From Fibrobacter sp. (GTDB taxonomy: Bacteria; Fibrobacterota; Chitinivibrionia; Chitinivibrionales; Chitinispirillaceae), in NCBI GenBank assembly GCA_012523595.1, contig JAAYIG010000103.1, positions 1 to 45,880 of the forward strand: a stretch of 45,880 nt of DNA. The letters are read 5' to 3'. The translations under genes were made by a program, and so were the position numbers. Of the stretch, positions 1 through 9,395 are shown in pieces. Position 1 is the stretch's first letter. Every line of letters begins with the position of its first letter. The notes under the pieces are model-generated. The model saw nothing but the letters and a program-made list of their open reading frames with translations, was not told where the DNA came from and made no database searches.

Positions 1-2
1 CG

Positions 3-2534
3 TCGTATTTCAGCAGGGTCTGGGGTTTAAGCATTACATCCTGCACTCAGCAAAGCGATGGAATCATGTGTACATGCAATACGGGGGTCATGAAAGTAAA
101 GATCTGTCGTGAGGATATTGTGCATGTCGCTTATTCGACATCCTCGGCAATTCCGCCCAGACCGCTGAAAGTGGTGACTGCTGAATGGGGGACTCCGCAG
201 TTCAGTAAAACCGAAGCGGGAGATACGATTATTCTGCAGACAAGTAAGATCAGAGTAAAAGTCAGTAAATCTACGGCGAATATTACGTATACGGACCTGG
301 GTGGTAAGGTAATTCTTTCCGAGTATGGAAAGTCAATGACTCCTGCAACGGTTGAGGGTGTGCAGACCCATACTGTCCGTGGTGAATTCTATTCCCCTGC
401 TGATGAAGGTCTGTATGGGCTGGGGCAGTTTCAGAGGGGGCAGGTGAGCTACAAGGGAAGAACTGAAGTATTGGATCAGGCTTATGGTCCTCATACAACC
501 GCTGTTCCGGTGCTTGTTTCAACCAGGGGGTATGGAGTTTTCTGGGACAGTTATGCAAAAATCAATTTTAGCGGCAATATTGCGGGAAATACCAGGTATG
601 CGTTTTCGTCTGAATGCGGTGATGCTCTGAATTATTACTTTTTCTATGGTCCTGAAATCGATCAGGTTATTTCCGGATATCGTGCGACAACCGGCAAAGT
701 ACCTCTTTTCCCGAAATGGGCCTATGGTCTTATTCAGTCCAAAGATCGTTACTATTCCCAGAGTGAGATATTTTCTGTCAAAGACGGCTACCGCAATAAT
801 AAAATTCCGCTCGACTGCATTGTTCAGGATTGGCACTACTGGGATGGAGCTGGCAAGCAGGGCTGCTACTGTTTCAATTCCTCTTACGGGGATGTAAAGA
901 AGACAATTACAGAACTGCATAACGCAAACATTCACACACTGATTTCTATCTGGAGTCAACTGGAAGAGGGTTCGCCGCCGTTTAATAATTTCAATTCCAA
1001 AGGATGGCTATGGCCTTCTGATGGAGCAACCCATTTTATTGATGCATACAATGCAGATGCGCGGGAGGAGTTCTGGAGACTTATCCGCAATGCGTTTTTT
1101 GATCCTGCGGTACAGGGATGGGATGGCTGGTGGCTTGACAACGATGAACCATTTCCATATCCCAACGGCTTCAACAGACGAACTCTCACGACTGCAATGG
1201 GAAAGGGTGTGCTGTTCTATAATACATACACTTTTCCGCTGACTGAAATGGCATATAAAAACTGGCGCATGGACATTCCCGGCAAACGTGCTGTCATTCT
1301 TCACCGGGCAAATTTTCCCGGTCAGCAATCACACTCCTGCATGCAGTGGAACAATGATATAGACTGCAGTTGGCCTGCATTGAAAAATTCAGTCCCTTGC
1401 GGTCTTAATTCCACCCTTACCGGTATCCCTTACTGGTGTACGGATATCGGAGGCTACTGGGGGGTAAATGTCGATTACTCTACGCCGTCAATGCAGGAAC
1501 TTTTTACCCGATGGTTTCAGTATGGTGCATTCCAGCCGGTATTCCGGATTCATGGAAATATGAAGCCTGGTCAGGGTAAAGAGCTTTATAATAAAATGTG
1601 GTCGGAAACTACCAGGCAAAACCTTATTCTGATTGATAAATTGCGTTACAGGCTTATGCCCTACATCTATTCTCTTGCCTGGATGACGACAAACGAAGAT
1701 TATACTCCCATGCGTCATCTTGTTTTTGACTTCAGAAATGATCCACAGGTAAAAACCATTGGTGACCAGTTCATGTTTGGCCCTGCATTCATGGTGAGTC
1801 CGGTTACCACAGAGGGTGCTACATCGCGTTCGGTATATTTCCCATCCGGTATGTGGTATGATTTCTGGACAGGTTCAATAGTCAACGGTGGAATCACAAA
1901 TAACATATCTGCGCCGCTGTCAAAGATTCCACTTCACATAAGAGCAGGTTCCATAGTGCCTATGGGTCCGGAAATTCAGTATGCTACAGAAAGGGCGGAT
2001 ACAATCGAGTTGCGTATCTATCCCGGAAAAGACGGATCATTTACAATTTATGAGGATGAAGGTGATAATTACAATTACGAAACCGGCAGTTATGCCACAA
2101 TCCCTATTACTTATATCGATGCCACCCGTAACGTCATTATCGGCAGTCGTGAAGGCAGTTTTAAGGGCATGGAAGAGAAAAAGGTATTCAATATTGTATT
2201 TGTCACGTTTGATCACGGGGTAGGTGGCACGATAACCGCAGAACCTGACCACAGGCTTGAATATACCGGCGAGCAGGTTTCGATTTTTCCTGTCAGGGCT
2301 CTGCCGTCGCAGTCAAAAGCCGCTGCAAAATTACCCTCGATAACTATGAGAACTACCGGTGGCCGTATCGCTTTTCCCGGAAAATTCTCGGGGAGATTGA
2401 AAAGTATAACTGTTTATGACTGCTCTGGAAAGCTGTTATTGAAAACAGATGTTACGAAGAATGTCCTTGATGTAAAAAGGGACCTGGGACTTCCCACCGG
2501 TGTTTATGTGGTAAAGGCGAATGTAATCCGGTAA
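3..2534 (+). CDS. GH31 family alpha-glycosidase (alpha-xylosidase/alpha-glucosidase type), 5' end outside window
   Basis: Retaining alpha-glycosidase expected to act on alpha-linked xylose or glucose at non-reducing ends. The frame is open to the left edge. The first ATG (66) lies inside the usual GH31 N-terminal beta-sandwich and no signal peptide is visible, so the true start is upstream of the window. Counting from that ATG, the nucleophile is Asp358 in WWLDNDEP and the acid/base is Asp431 in the WNNDIDCSW block. Both sit in typical GH31 surroundings (GIPYWCTDIGGYWG follows). The catalytic barrel is followed by the distal beta domains (FYEDEGD-type block near residues 660-670). The last 65 residues look like a T9SS sorting tail (ITVYDCSGKLLL, then LPTGVYVVKA), so the enzyme is probably extracellular or surface-attached. 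WWLDNDEP is slightly divergent from other GH31 enzymes, so substrate is uncertain; alpha-xylosidase is a guess from the hemicellulose context. Confidence 0.88.
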   Translation, partial: SYFSRVWGLSITSCTQQSDGIMCTCNTGVMKVKICREDIVHVAYSTSSAIPPRPLKVVTAEWGTPQFSKTEAGDTIILQTSKIRVKVSKSTANITYTDLGGKVILSEYGKSMTPATVEGVQTHTVRGEFYSPADEGLYGLGQFQRGQVSYKGRTEVLDQAYGPHTTAVPVLVSTRGYGVFWDSYAKINFSGNIAGNTRYAFSSECGDALNYYFFYGPEIDQVISGYRATTGKVPLFPKWAYGLIQSKDRYYSQSEIFSVKDGYRNNKIPLDCIVQDWHYWDGAGKQGCYCFNSSYGDVKKTITELHNANIHTLISIWSQLEEGSPPFNNFNSKGWLWPSDGATHFIDAYNADAREEFWRLIRNAFFDPAVQGWDGWWLDNDEPFPYPNGFNRRTLTTAMGKGVLFYNTYTFPLTEMAYKNWRMDIPGKRAVILHRANFPGQQSHSCMQWNNDIDCSWPALKNSVPCGLNSTLTGIPYWCTDIGGYWGVNVDYSTPSMQELFTRWFQYGAFQPVFRIHGNMKPGQGKELYNKMWSETTRQNLILIDKLRYRLMPYIYSLAWMTTNEDYTPMRHLVFDFRNDPQVKTIGDQFMFGPAFMVSPVTTEGATSRSVYFPSGMWYDFWTGSIVNGGITNNISAPLSKIPLHIRAGSIVPMGPEIQYATERADTIELRIYPGKDGSFTIYEDEGDNYNYETGSYATIPITYIDATRNVIIGSREGSFKGMEEKKVFNIVFVTFDHGVGGTITAEPDHRLEYTGEQVSIFPVRALPSQSKAAAKLPSITMRTTGGRIAFPGKFSGRLKSITVYDCSGKLLLKTDVTKNVLDVKRDLGLPTGVYVVKANVIR

Positions 2535-2558
2535 AAACCCATTAAAATGTGTATAAAT

Positions 2559-2585
2559 ACCGGCGCATATTGATTGTGCGCCGGT
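2559..2585 (+). terminator. GC-rich hairpin after the GH31 gene
   Basis: A perfect 9-bp inverted repeat (ACCGGCGCA / TGCGCCGGT) with a 9-base loop starts 25 bases after the GH31 stop. It is not followed by a clear T run, so it may be a weak or Rho-assisted terminator or a 3'-end-stabilising hairpin. The rest of the 2535-2864 gap holds the palindrome at 2723 and the leader of the next gene. Confidence 0.5.
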
Positions 2586-2722
2586 TGCAACTATGAGCCT
2601 GCAGCATCTTCAAGAGCTTAATTTGCTTAATCGTTTAAGTGTGGGGCTATGGGTATTTGGGAGTAAGGACTGGATTCCTGAAGGAATATCGTGATGTTGA
2701 GAGTGCTTTTGTATATGCCACA

Positions 2723-2748
2723 TGTTCCGCTTTCTGGAACACTTTTTT
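2723..2748 (+). promoter_or_regulatory. Conserved palindrome TGTTCC-N7-GGAACA + CTTTTTT, copy 1
   Basis: TGTTCC (2723-2728) and GGAACA (2736-2741) form a perfect inverted repeat with a 7-base spacer, followed directly by CTTTTTT. The palindrome ends 124 bases before the CE1 start at 2865. The same element recurs at 9289 and 18299, each time before the first gene of a plus-strand gene run. Best read as an operator or activator site. It could also fold as a 6-bp hairpin plus T run, i.e. a small intrinsic terminator or attenuator. Confidence 0.6.
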
Positions 2749-2864
2749 GTGCTGTCCGTTGCAAATCCCCGCCACTAAAATCAAGTGTAGCTATATTAGA
2801 GAATATATGATCTGCTGATCTGCTACTGGGGGGAATGTCATCAAGGTTATTCGGGGGGCATTTT

Positions 2865-4694
2865 ATGGGTAAGTTATCAAGGTTATTTGTTTTTTCGCTG
2901 CTTCTTCCTGGAAGTATTCTTTCCCAGCAGGTCAATCAGACGTGGACCTTCAATGTAGGTGGCCTCACCCGGAAATCTATCGTGTATGTCCCGTCTGGAA
3001 TAAATAACCCGCCTTTACTGATTTCCATGCACGGAATGGGTATTCCTGCCAGTATGAACCAGGGAATGATGAAGTTTGAGCCGATCGCAGACAGGGAAAA
3101 GTTCATTGTGACATATCCTGAATCAGCTCCTGGCAGCGATCTGAGGTGGGATCTTGGAGGAGACAAAGATATCAAATTTATAGAGGCAATAATCGATTCG
3201 ATGGATAAACGGTTCAGCATCGATCGCAACCGGGTTTACGCATCCGGGTTTTCCATGGGCGGCATGATGAGTTACTATCTGGCCTGCAAGATCCCGGAGA
3301 AGATCGCGGCGATAGCTCCTGGATGCGGATACCCTCTTGGAGGCCAATCAGGATGCACAAAAACCCGTCCGGTGCCCATTTTTCACATCCATGGTACTGC
3401 TGATGATTTTGTTGCTTACAGCAATCTTCACAATTTTCTGAACAATAAAATCAGAGAGTACGGCTGTCCGCAGACAGCACAGAGAACAGAACCTTACCCT
3501 GTTTCAAACCCCAACTCAAAGTCTTTCAAGGAGTACTGGGGACCCTGTACCGATAATAACGGCATGACAAGTGAGATCACACTTATCTCTGTCACGGGTA
3601 TGATCCATGACTGGGCTACTCCCGGAAAGGCAAATGCCAATGATGATCCGGCTTTTAAGGGAAAACCCTTTGATGTGAACGGGAGTGAAGAAGCCTGGGC
3701 GTATTTAAAAACCCAGTCTCTGACAGGGGCAGGTTACCGTCTTGCAGTAAGTACAAGAGGACGGGGAGAGGTGACCAGGAGTCCTGATGAGAGCTATTAT
3801 AAAAAGGACACACAGGTGACACTCAAGGCCGAGCCCTCCGAGGGATGGGTTTTTGAAGGCTGGAGCGGTGATGCCAACGGGAATCAGAATCCATTGACTG
3901 TTACTATGAATTCGTCTAAATCGATTACAGCCAGTTTTGTCACTGAGGACGGAAAGAGGGATCTTGTCCTGAACGGCAATTTTTCATCCGGAACCGATCA
4001 CTGGACATTCAATAACTGGAGCGGAAAAGGTACAGGGAGTGTTGTTGATGGAGAGTACAGGCTAACAATCAGTGAAACCGGAAACAATTATTATGATATT
4101 CAGGTGGTTCAGCCGGGAATACTTCTTGAACAGGGTAAAGCCTACCGTCTGGTGTATGATGCTTATGCATCAGCAAACCGGGTTCTGAATATTAATGTAG
4201 GGATGCCGGTTGAGCCTTGGACAACATTTCTTACCAATGTTACCGATGGAGAGATAGCGGTCAACCTGACTGCATCAAAACAGACTTTCACACTTGATTT
4301 TATTATGGAAGAACCCACTTATGAGGATTCCAGAGTTGAGTTCAGTGCGGCAACTGCAACTCCATCTGTATACATAGACAATGTTTCACTCTATGAAATA
4401 CAACCGGTGGAAGTCTCTTTGAAGAGATCCAAAGGTGGAGTAAACAGCTTAAAAATCCGGAAAAACGGTTCTGTAATCAATTTTACATTCAATACTTCCG
4501 GAGCCGGCAGTGCAACTCTTGGCATTTATGATCTGAAAGGTAAAGTGGTGCATACTGAACATTTCAAGGCACATTCAGGATCGGTTCAGAGATTAAACCT
4601 TGAAACATCAGTAATACCTGAGGGTTACTACATTGCAAAAATCAGCCGCGGGAATACTGCTTTTGCAAAAGGGTTTGTGGTAACAGGCAGGTAA
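2865..4694 (+). CDS. Secreted CE1-type acetylxylan/feruloyl esterase with InlB-like repeat, CBM4_9-like domain and T9SS tail
   Basis: Serine esterase of the CE1/PHB-depolymerase-like alpha/beta-hydrolase group, expected to remove acetyl or feruloyl groups from xylan. I chose ATG 2865 (MGKLSRLF...) because it has a GGGGGG ribosome-binding stretch six bases upstream and begins a clean signal peptide; the in-frame ATG at 2835 adds ten residues and spoils it. Domains from 2865: esterase about 23-286 with nucleophile Ser130 in GFSMGG, HGTADD as likely acid loop and a GMIHDW histidine; InlB-type repeat about 292-362 (GWVFEGWSGD, NPLTVTMNSSKSITASF); CBM4_9-like sandwich about 366-512; sorting tail about 525-609. 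The repeat and CBM are very similar to those of the next gene. First gene of a three-gene run. Acetyl versus feruloyl specificity cannot be decided from sequence. Confidence 0.85.
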   Translation: MGKLSRLFVFSLLLPGSILSQQVNQTWTFNVGGLTRKSIVYVPSGINNPPLLISMHGMGIPASMNQGMMKFEPIADREKFIVTYPESAPGSDLRWDLGGDKDIKFIEAIIDSMDKRFSIDRNRVYASGFSMGGMMSYYLACKIPEKIAAIAPGCGYPLGGQSGCTKTRPVPIFHIHGTADDFVAYSNLHNFLNNKIREYGCPQTAQRTEPYPVSNPNSKSFKEYWGPCTDNNGMTSEITLISVTGMIHDWATPGKANANDDPAFKGKPFDVNGSEEAWAYLKTQSLTGAGYRLAVSTRGRGEVTRSPDESYYKKDTQVTLKAEPSEGWVFEGWSGDANGNQNPLTVTMNSSKSITASFVTEDGKRDLVLNGNFSSGTDHWTFNNWSGKGTGSVVDGEYRLTISETGNNYYDIQVVQPGILLEQGKAYRLVYDAYASANRVLNINVGMPVEPWTTFLTNVTDGEIAVNLTASKQTFTLDFIMEEPTYEDSRVEFSAATATPSVYIDNVSLYEIQPVEVSLKRSKGGVNSLKIRKNGSVINFTFNTSGAGSATLGIYDLKGKVVHTEHFKAHSGSVQRLNLETSVIPEGYYIAKISRGNTAFAKGFVVTGR

Positions 4695-4767
4695 TGCATC
4701 TGTGAAATAACCTGACTATATGAATAAACGAAATAAAGAACCTGAACAGAGAAATCAAAGGGTGACC

Positions 4768-7323
4768 ATGATGACTCCAAAAGTTTTCAAGAGATTTGTA
4801 TCTGCAGTGCTGTTAAGTGTCTTTACACTGTCCGCGGAAACAGTTCAAAACCCTGTGATCTGGGCTGATATCCCCGACCCATCTATTGTCAAGGTAGGCA
4901 GTGAGTACTATATGAGCTTCACGACCATGCATTTCGCTCCGGGTGTCCCGATCTTGAAATCCACAGATCTGGTCAACTGGCGCACTGTCGGATATGCCTA
5001 CAATACTCTTGTCAACAATGATCAGATGAATCTCAACAATGGTAAAGACGCCTACAGCAAGGGTTCCTGGGCAAGCAGTATCAGGTATAAGGACGGAACT
5101 TTTTATGTGCTGACTTTTTCTTACACTTCAAACAAAACCCATCTGTACTCGACAAAAGATGTGGAAAACGGTCCATGGAAAGAGGTTCAGATTTCTTCTG
5201 TATACCATGACCCATCCCTTTTCATGGACAGTGACGGGCGAAACTACATTGTTTACGGGGGCGGTGATATCCGCATAGTCGAGCTTAATTCAGATATGAC
5301 AGGACTTAAACAGGGCGGCCTCAACAAGATTCTTATCCCGAATGCTCATGGTCTGGTCGGAAATATAATTGTCAATGCTGAAGGTGCGCACATAGAGAAG
5401 ATAAATGACTGGTATTATGTTTTTCTGATTTGCTGGCCAAGTTCCGGCTACGATGGGCGAACGGTTCTGGTATACCGCAGCCGGACAATTGATGGTAAAT
5501 ATGAAGGAAAAGTTGCACACAGCAGCAAGGGTGTGGCACAGGGGAGCGTTATTCAGACAGAAGATGGTTCATGGTGGGGATATCTTTTCCAGGATAATGG
5601 TTCAGTTGGCCGGTGTCCATGGTTGATGCCTGTAACGTGGCAGAATGACTGGCCGGTTTTTAACGGTGGCGTTTCACCAACCTCATTTAATATACCTACT
5701 AATACTACGCCCGGAACAACAGGGGTTGTGACAAGTGATGATTTCAGTTCTTCGAAAATGAAGCTTGAATGGCAATGGAACCACAATCCCGACAATGCAA
5801 ACTGGTCATTGACGGAACGTCCGGGCTTTTACCGCATAAAAACCAGCCGGGTCGATGCAGGGGTGCTGAGAGCTAAAAACACCCTTACTCAGCGCAGCTT
5901 CGGACCTAAATGCTCAGGCCGCATTGCAATGGATGTATCCGGGATGAAGGATGGGGATGTCGCGGGTTTGTTAGCGCTTCAATACGAGTACGGATATGTG
6001 GGTGTCAAGAAATCAGGAACAAATCTTTCTGTTGTAATGGTCAACGCCAAATCAAGTAATCCCTCGGAGATTGCAAGTACGCCGATCAGTCAGAACCGTA
6101 TCTACCTGCGGATAGATATGGACTTTACCAACCGCAATGATAAAGCGACATTTTTCTACAGTCTTGACAGCCTGAACTGGAAGCAGATTGGAAATACTTT
6201 GCAGATGACTTATGATCTCAAGCACTTTGTCGGATACAGGTTTGGCCTGTTCAATTATGCCACAAAGAGCGTCGGCGGGTATGTGGACTTTGACTGGTTT
6301 CAAATCGGAAAAAATTACAACGATATAATGACCATTGATGAGTCATCAGGCTTGAAACTTTCCATAGGAAATGTTGGCCGGGGGACAGTGAACTGTTCAC
6401 CTGACAGTTCAAGCTATGAAAAGGGTACGCAGGTGACATTGACAGCAACTCCTGAAGCAGGGTGGGTTTTTGACAAGTGGACCGGTGATGCATCAGGTAA
6501 CCAGAATCCTCTGACTGTGACAATGAACTCGTCGAAATCGATCACAGCCAATTTCGTTACAGAGGATGGCAAACCGGATCTTATTGTAAACGGCAGCTTT
6601 TCATCAGGATCCAGTAACTGGACATTCAACAACTGGAGCGGAAGCGGCACGGGAAGTGTTGTAAACGGAGAGTACAGGCTCGATGTCAGTGAAGTGGCAA
6701 ACAATTACTATGATCTGCAGGTAGTGCAGCCTGGAATACTTCTTGAACAGGGCAAGACCTACCGTCTGATCTATGATGCCTATGCGTCAGCAAACAGAAC
6801 TCTTTTTGTAAATGTCGGCATGCCGGTCAGTCCCTATACTTCATTTTTGGGAGCAGATGGTGAGTCTATTGTAAATGGATCGCGTGAGGTTAATCTCACA
6901 ACATCAAAACAGACCTTTACACTTGAATTTACCATGGGAGAGCCAACTTACGAGGATTCCAGGGTAGAATTCAGCGTAGGAACCGCTACTCCTTCGGTAT
7001 TTATCGACAATGTGTCACTCTTTGAAATCATACCGGTAAAGATATCAGGACCTTATCTGAGCAGGGAAGCGAATCAGATGAGTGTACGTAAAAACGGATC
7101 TTTGATAAGTGTTTCTATTGCTGCCGAAGGACATGGTATTGTAACTGCAGATCTTTATGATCTCAGGGGCAATGTTGTGCGGAGTGCCGGTTTCAGAAAA
7201 GTTCCCGGTTCAGTCCAGAGGTTCAGTCTCAGTACTGCAGGGGTTCCCGGTGGTTACTATATATTGAAGGTCAATAACGGCAAAACAGTTTATAAATCAG
7301 GGATTGTACTGACCGGCAGATGA
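4768..7323 (+). CDS. Secreted GH43 beta-xylosidase/arabinofuranosidase-type enzyme with C2 domain, repeat, CBM and T9SS tail
   Basis: Five-bladed beta-propeller glycosidase that likely releases xylose or arabinose from (arabino)xylan. The start at 4768 has AAAGGG five bases upstream and opens a signal peptide; the ATG at 4720 has no ribosome-binding site and adds a polar 16-residue extension. ATG 4771 is equally possible. Catalytic residues fit GH43: base Asp in ADIPDPSIVKV, pKa-modulating Asp in YHDPSLFMD, acid Glu in NAEGAHIEK. Domains: GH43 about 22-320; concanavalin-like GH43 C2 domain about 321-510 (starts DDFSSSK, ends DFDWFQIG); InlB-type repeat about 531-598; CBM4_9-like about 603-754; sorting tail about 762-851. 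Follows the esterase after a short gap, probably one transcript. GH43 subfamily and exact specificity are not certain. Confidence 0.88.
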   Translation: MMTPKVFKRFVSAVLLSVFTLSAETVQNPVIWADIPDPSIVKVGSEYYMSFTTMHFAPGVPILKSTDLVNWRTVGYAYNTLVNNDQMNLNNGKDAYSKGSWASSIRYKDGTFYVLTFSYTSNKTHLYSTKDVENGPWKEVQISSVYHDPSLFMDSDGRNYIVYGGGDIRIVELNSDMTGLKQGGLNKILIPNAHGLVGNIIVNAEGAHIEKINDWYYVFLICWPSSGYDGRTVLVYRSRTIDGKYEGKVAHSSKGVAQGSVIQTEDGSWWGYLFQDNGSVGRCPWLMPVTWQNDWPVFNGGVSPTSFNIPTNTTPGTTGVVTSDDFSSSKMKLEWQWNHNPDNANWSLTERPGFYRIKTSRVDAGVLRAKNTLTQRSFGPKCSGRIAMDVSGMKDGDVAGLLALQYEYGYVGVKKSGTNLSVVMVNAKSSNPSEIASTPISQNRIYLRIDMDFTNRNDKATFFYSLDSLNWKQIGNTLQMTYDLKHFVGYRFGLFNYATKSVGGYVDFDWFQIGKNYNDIMTIDESSGLKLSIGNVGRGTVNCSPDSSSYEKGTQVTLTATPEAGWVFDKWTGDASGNQNPLTVTMNSSKSITANFVTEDGKPDLIVNGSFSSGSSNWTFNNWSGSGTGSVVNGEYRLDVSEVANNYYDLQVVQPGILLEQGKTYRLIYDAYASANRTLFVNVGMPVSPYTSFLGADGESIVNGSREVNLTTSKQTFTLEFTMGEPTYEDSRVEFSVGTATPSVFIDNVSLFEIIPVKISGPYLSREANQMSVRKNGSLISVSIAAEGHGIVTADLYDLRGNVVRSAGFRKVPGSVQRFSLSTAGVPGGYYILKVNNGKTVYKSGIVLTGR

Positions 7324-7349
7324 TTCTGAAAGGGAAAGAGACTGATAAT

Positions 7350-9125
7350 ATGAAAACAGGGAAATTTATTGGTTGTAAAAGGGTTTTATTTGCAGGACTA
7401 ATCTGTTTGTTAGTCCCTGCGGGTGATGCACAGACTCTTATCGACTATTTTCTTCCGATGCCGATTGTAAAGCCTCTCAGATCAGACAAATGGGGTTGTG
7501 CAATGACAGGGAAGAGGGACATTGGTAATGGCCTTGAAGATACAACCAACAGGTCATTCAGTTACTGGGATGGACCGATAATAAAGGGGCCGGATGGGAA
7601 GTATCACATGTTTGCGAGTCGCTGGAACCAGAATGGTGGTCACTGGGCATGGCTGTCTTCTGTAGGGATCCATGCAGTAAGTGAATCCATAATGGGTCCA
7701 TACGTTGATAAGGGGTTGACATGGCCTCACAATGACGGTGGAAAGGGCCACAATATGACCATCTTACAGCTTAAAGACGGAACCTATGCATCAGTTGTCA
7801 GTGATACCCGCCCCGGAGATTTCTTTACGGCTCCGTCGCTTGATGGGCCGTGGAGTTTTGCCGGTTCAATCAGTATAGACGCCAATGGGTTCAGCCGTCC
7901 AAGGGAAATCGCAAACCTCAGCATCATAATCCGCCCAGATGACGGTAAGTTTATGATTATAGAGCGCCACGGACAGATCATGACCAGTGATAAGCTTACC
8001 GGGCCCTACAAGGTCCAGTGTAATTCCATTTACAGCGGGCTTGCGCCAAATCTGGAAGATCCGGTTTTGTGGTACAGTGGCGGGTATTATCATGTGGTTG
8101 TTAATTCATGGAGTGATAAAAAAGCTTATCACCTCAGGTCAAAGGACGGTATAAGAAACTGGACAAATGAAGGCCTGGCATTTGATCCGAGATCAAATTT
8201 TCTGCGTTACACCGATGGAACTGTCAACAGGTGGACAAAGATAGAACGTCCCGGAGTTTACATCGAAAACGGGCATATCACACACTGGACGTTTTCTGTG
8301 ATTGATTCTGAAAAAGAGCAGGATCAGGGTAATGATGATCATAACAGCAAGGTTATCGTTGTGCCTTTTGATGGTGTGTCTTTTGACGGAGTCACTATCC
8401 CTGAGCACAGGGATACGGTATATAATGGTAAATTTGATGCCGGGAAAATTGGATGGACTCTCAATGTCTGGGGAGGAAGTGCCACAGGTGATGTGATAAA
8501 TGGTGAATACAGGACTATAATTTCAAGTCTTGGAAACAACAATTACGATATTCAGCTTGTGCAGTCAGGACTTATTCTCCAGCAGGGCAAAAACTACCAG
8601 GTGTCATTTGATGCTTATGCAGCATCAGAGAGAATCCTGGAGGTAAATGTGGAGATGGAGAAAGATCCCTGGACAAGTTATCTTGAAGAACTGGAAACGT
8701 TCAATCTGACTACTGTCAAAAAAACCTGTTCCTTTACTTTCAAGATGGAGCATCCTACCGATTCAAGCGGACGGCTCGGGTTTAATTTTGGCGCGTCGAC
8801 AGGGACGGTGTACCTTGACAATATCTCAATCCAGCAAGCTACCGGAAATATGATTGCTTCAGGGAACCGCAGGATCAGATTAAAACCGAGAGTCGCTTAT
8901 GCAAACGGCTCACTTGGAATCAAGTATGGCCCGGTTCCCGGTGTCCGCTTGTCTGTTGATTTATTTGATTTGAAGGGAAATGTTGTTAAAAGCGGAAATC
9001 TGCAATCCGTTTCAGAAAATACCTGGACTTATGACCTCTCCTCGGTACCTTCTGGAATCTATGTTGCCGGAATAAGAGCAGAGGGGAAAATACTCAGCAG
9101 TACCAGATTCCTGCATCGGAATTGA
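7350..9125 (+). CDS. Secreted GH43-like beta-propeller glycosidase with CBM4_9-like domain and T9SS tail
   Basis: The catalytic part (about residues 30-350) has the blade pattern of GH43/clan-F-type five-bladed propellers: SYWDGPIIKGPDGKYHMF, RHGQIMTSDKLTGPYK and NLEDPVLWYSGGYYHVV. It is distant from classical GH43, so the reaction is uncertain; arabinosidase or galactosidase activity on hemicellulose or pectin side chains is the best guess. A CBM4_9-like domain follows (about 357-495), then a sorting tail (about 510-591, VDLFDLKGNVV then VPSGIYVAGI). Unlike its two upstream neighbours it has no InlB-type repeat. ATG 7320 overlaps the previous stop (ATGA), which suggests translational coupling, but ATG 7350 gives a normal signal peptide (MKTGKFIGCKRVLFAG) and has a purine-rich stretch upstream. 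Confidence 0.72.
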   Translation: MKTGKFIGCKRVLFAGLICLLVPAGDAQTLIDYFLPMPIVKPLRSDKWGCAMTGKRDIGNGLEDTTNRSFSYWDGPIIKGPDGKYHMFASRWNQNGGHWAWLSSVGIHAVSESIMGPYVDKGLTWPHNDGGKGHNMTILQLKDGTYASVVSDTRPGDFFTAPSLDGPWSFAGSISIDANGFSRPREIANLSIIIRPDDGKFMIIERHGQIMTSDKLTGPYKVQCNSIYSGLAPNLEDPVLWYSGGYYHVVVNSWSDKKAYHLRSKDGIRNWTNEGLAFDPRSNFLRYTDGTVNRWTKIERPGVYIENGHITHWTFSVIDSEKEQDQGNDDHNSKVIVVPFDGVSFDGVTIPEHRDTVYNGKFDAGKIGWTLNVWGGSATGDVINGEYRTIISSLGNNNYDIQLVQSGLILQQGKNYQVSFDAYAASERILEVNVEMEKDPWTSYLEELETFNLTTVKKTCSFTFKMEHPTDSSGRLGFNFGASTGTVYLDNISIQQATGNMIASGNRRIRLKPRVAYANGSLGIKYGPVPGVRLSVDLFDLKGNVVKSGNLQSVSENTWTYDLSSVPSGIYVAGIRAEGKILSSTRFLHRN

Positions 9126-9161
9126 TTGGGTTTACGGTATACCCTTATTGTATGCATTTTT

Positions 9162-9181
9162 CCGGGATCTTCGGATCCCGG
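9162..9181 (+). terminator. Perfect UUCG-capped hairpin after the first enzyme run
   Basis: CCGGGATC-TTCG-GATCCCGG is an 8-bp perfect stem closed by a C(UUCG)G tetraloop, 36 bases after the stop of the propeller enzyme. A T run lies before it rather than after it, so it may mark or protect an mRNA 3' end more than act as a classical intrinsic terminator. It supports ending the first transcript here. Confidence 0.55.
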
Positions 9182-9288
9182 AATAGTTCCCGACAGCCCA
9201 AATTTAAAAGTCACTTCTGAAATTCTCTCCTTTTCACATACCCGGGCCTTTAATCCTGGTTACCAAATATCACCCCTTCAGGGCTCAC

Positions 9289-9313
9289 TGTTCCAGTTTA
9301 TAGAACACTTTTT
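9289..9313 (+). promoter_or_regulatory. Conserved palindrome TGTTCC-N7-AGAACA + CTTTTT, copy 2
   Basis: Same element as at 2723 with one mismatch in the right arm (AGAACA), spacer AGTTTAT, followed by CTTTTT. It ends 89 bases before the GH30 start at 9396. The spacer keeps the central TTT of the other copies. A -10-like TATAAC lies near 9370, about 60 bases downstream, which would suit an activator or operator upstream of a promoter. Confidence 0.58.
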
Positions 9314-9395
9314 ATCCTCCATCCTCGGTTATTCACCGCATCTGGGCTGTTTATCCTTAAATTATTAAAATATAACACTATAAACAGGGATTCTT

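Noticed and set aside
9126-9368. 80-codon plus-strand reading frame directly after the propeller enzyme gene
   Set aside because: It contains the UUCG hairpin and the TGTTCC palindrome, has no ribosome-binding site and resembles no family; best read as intergenic.
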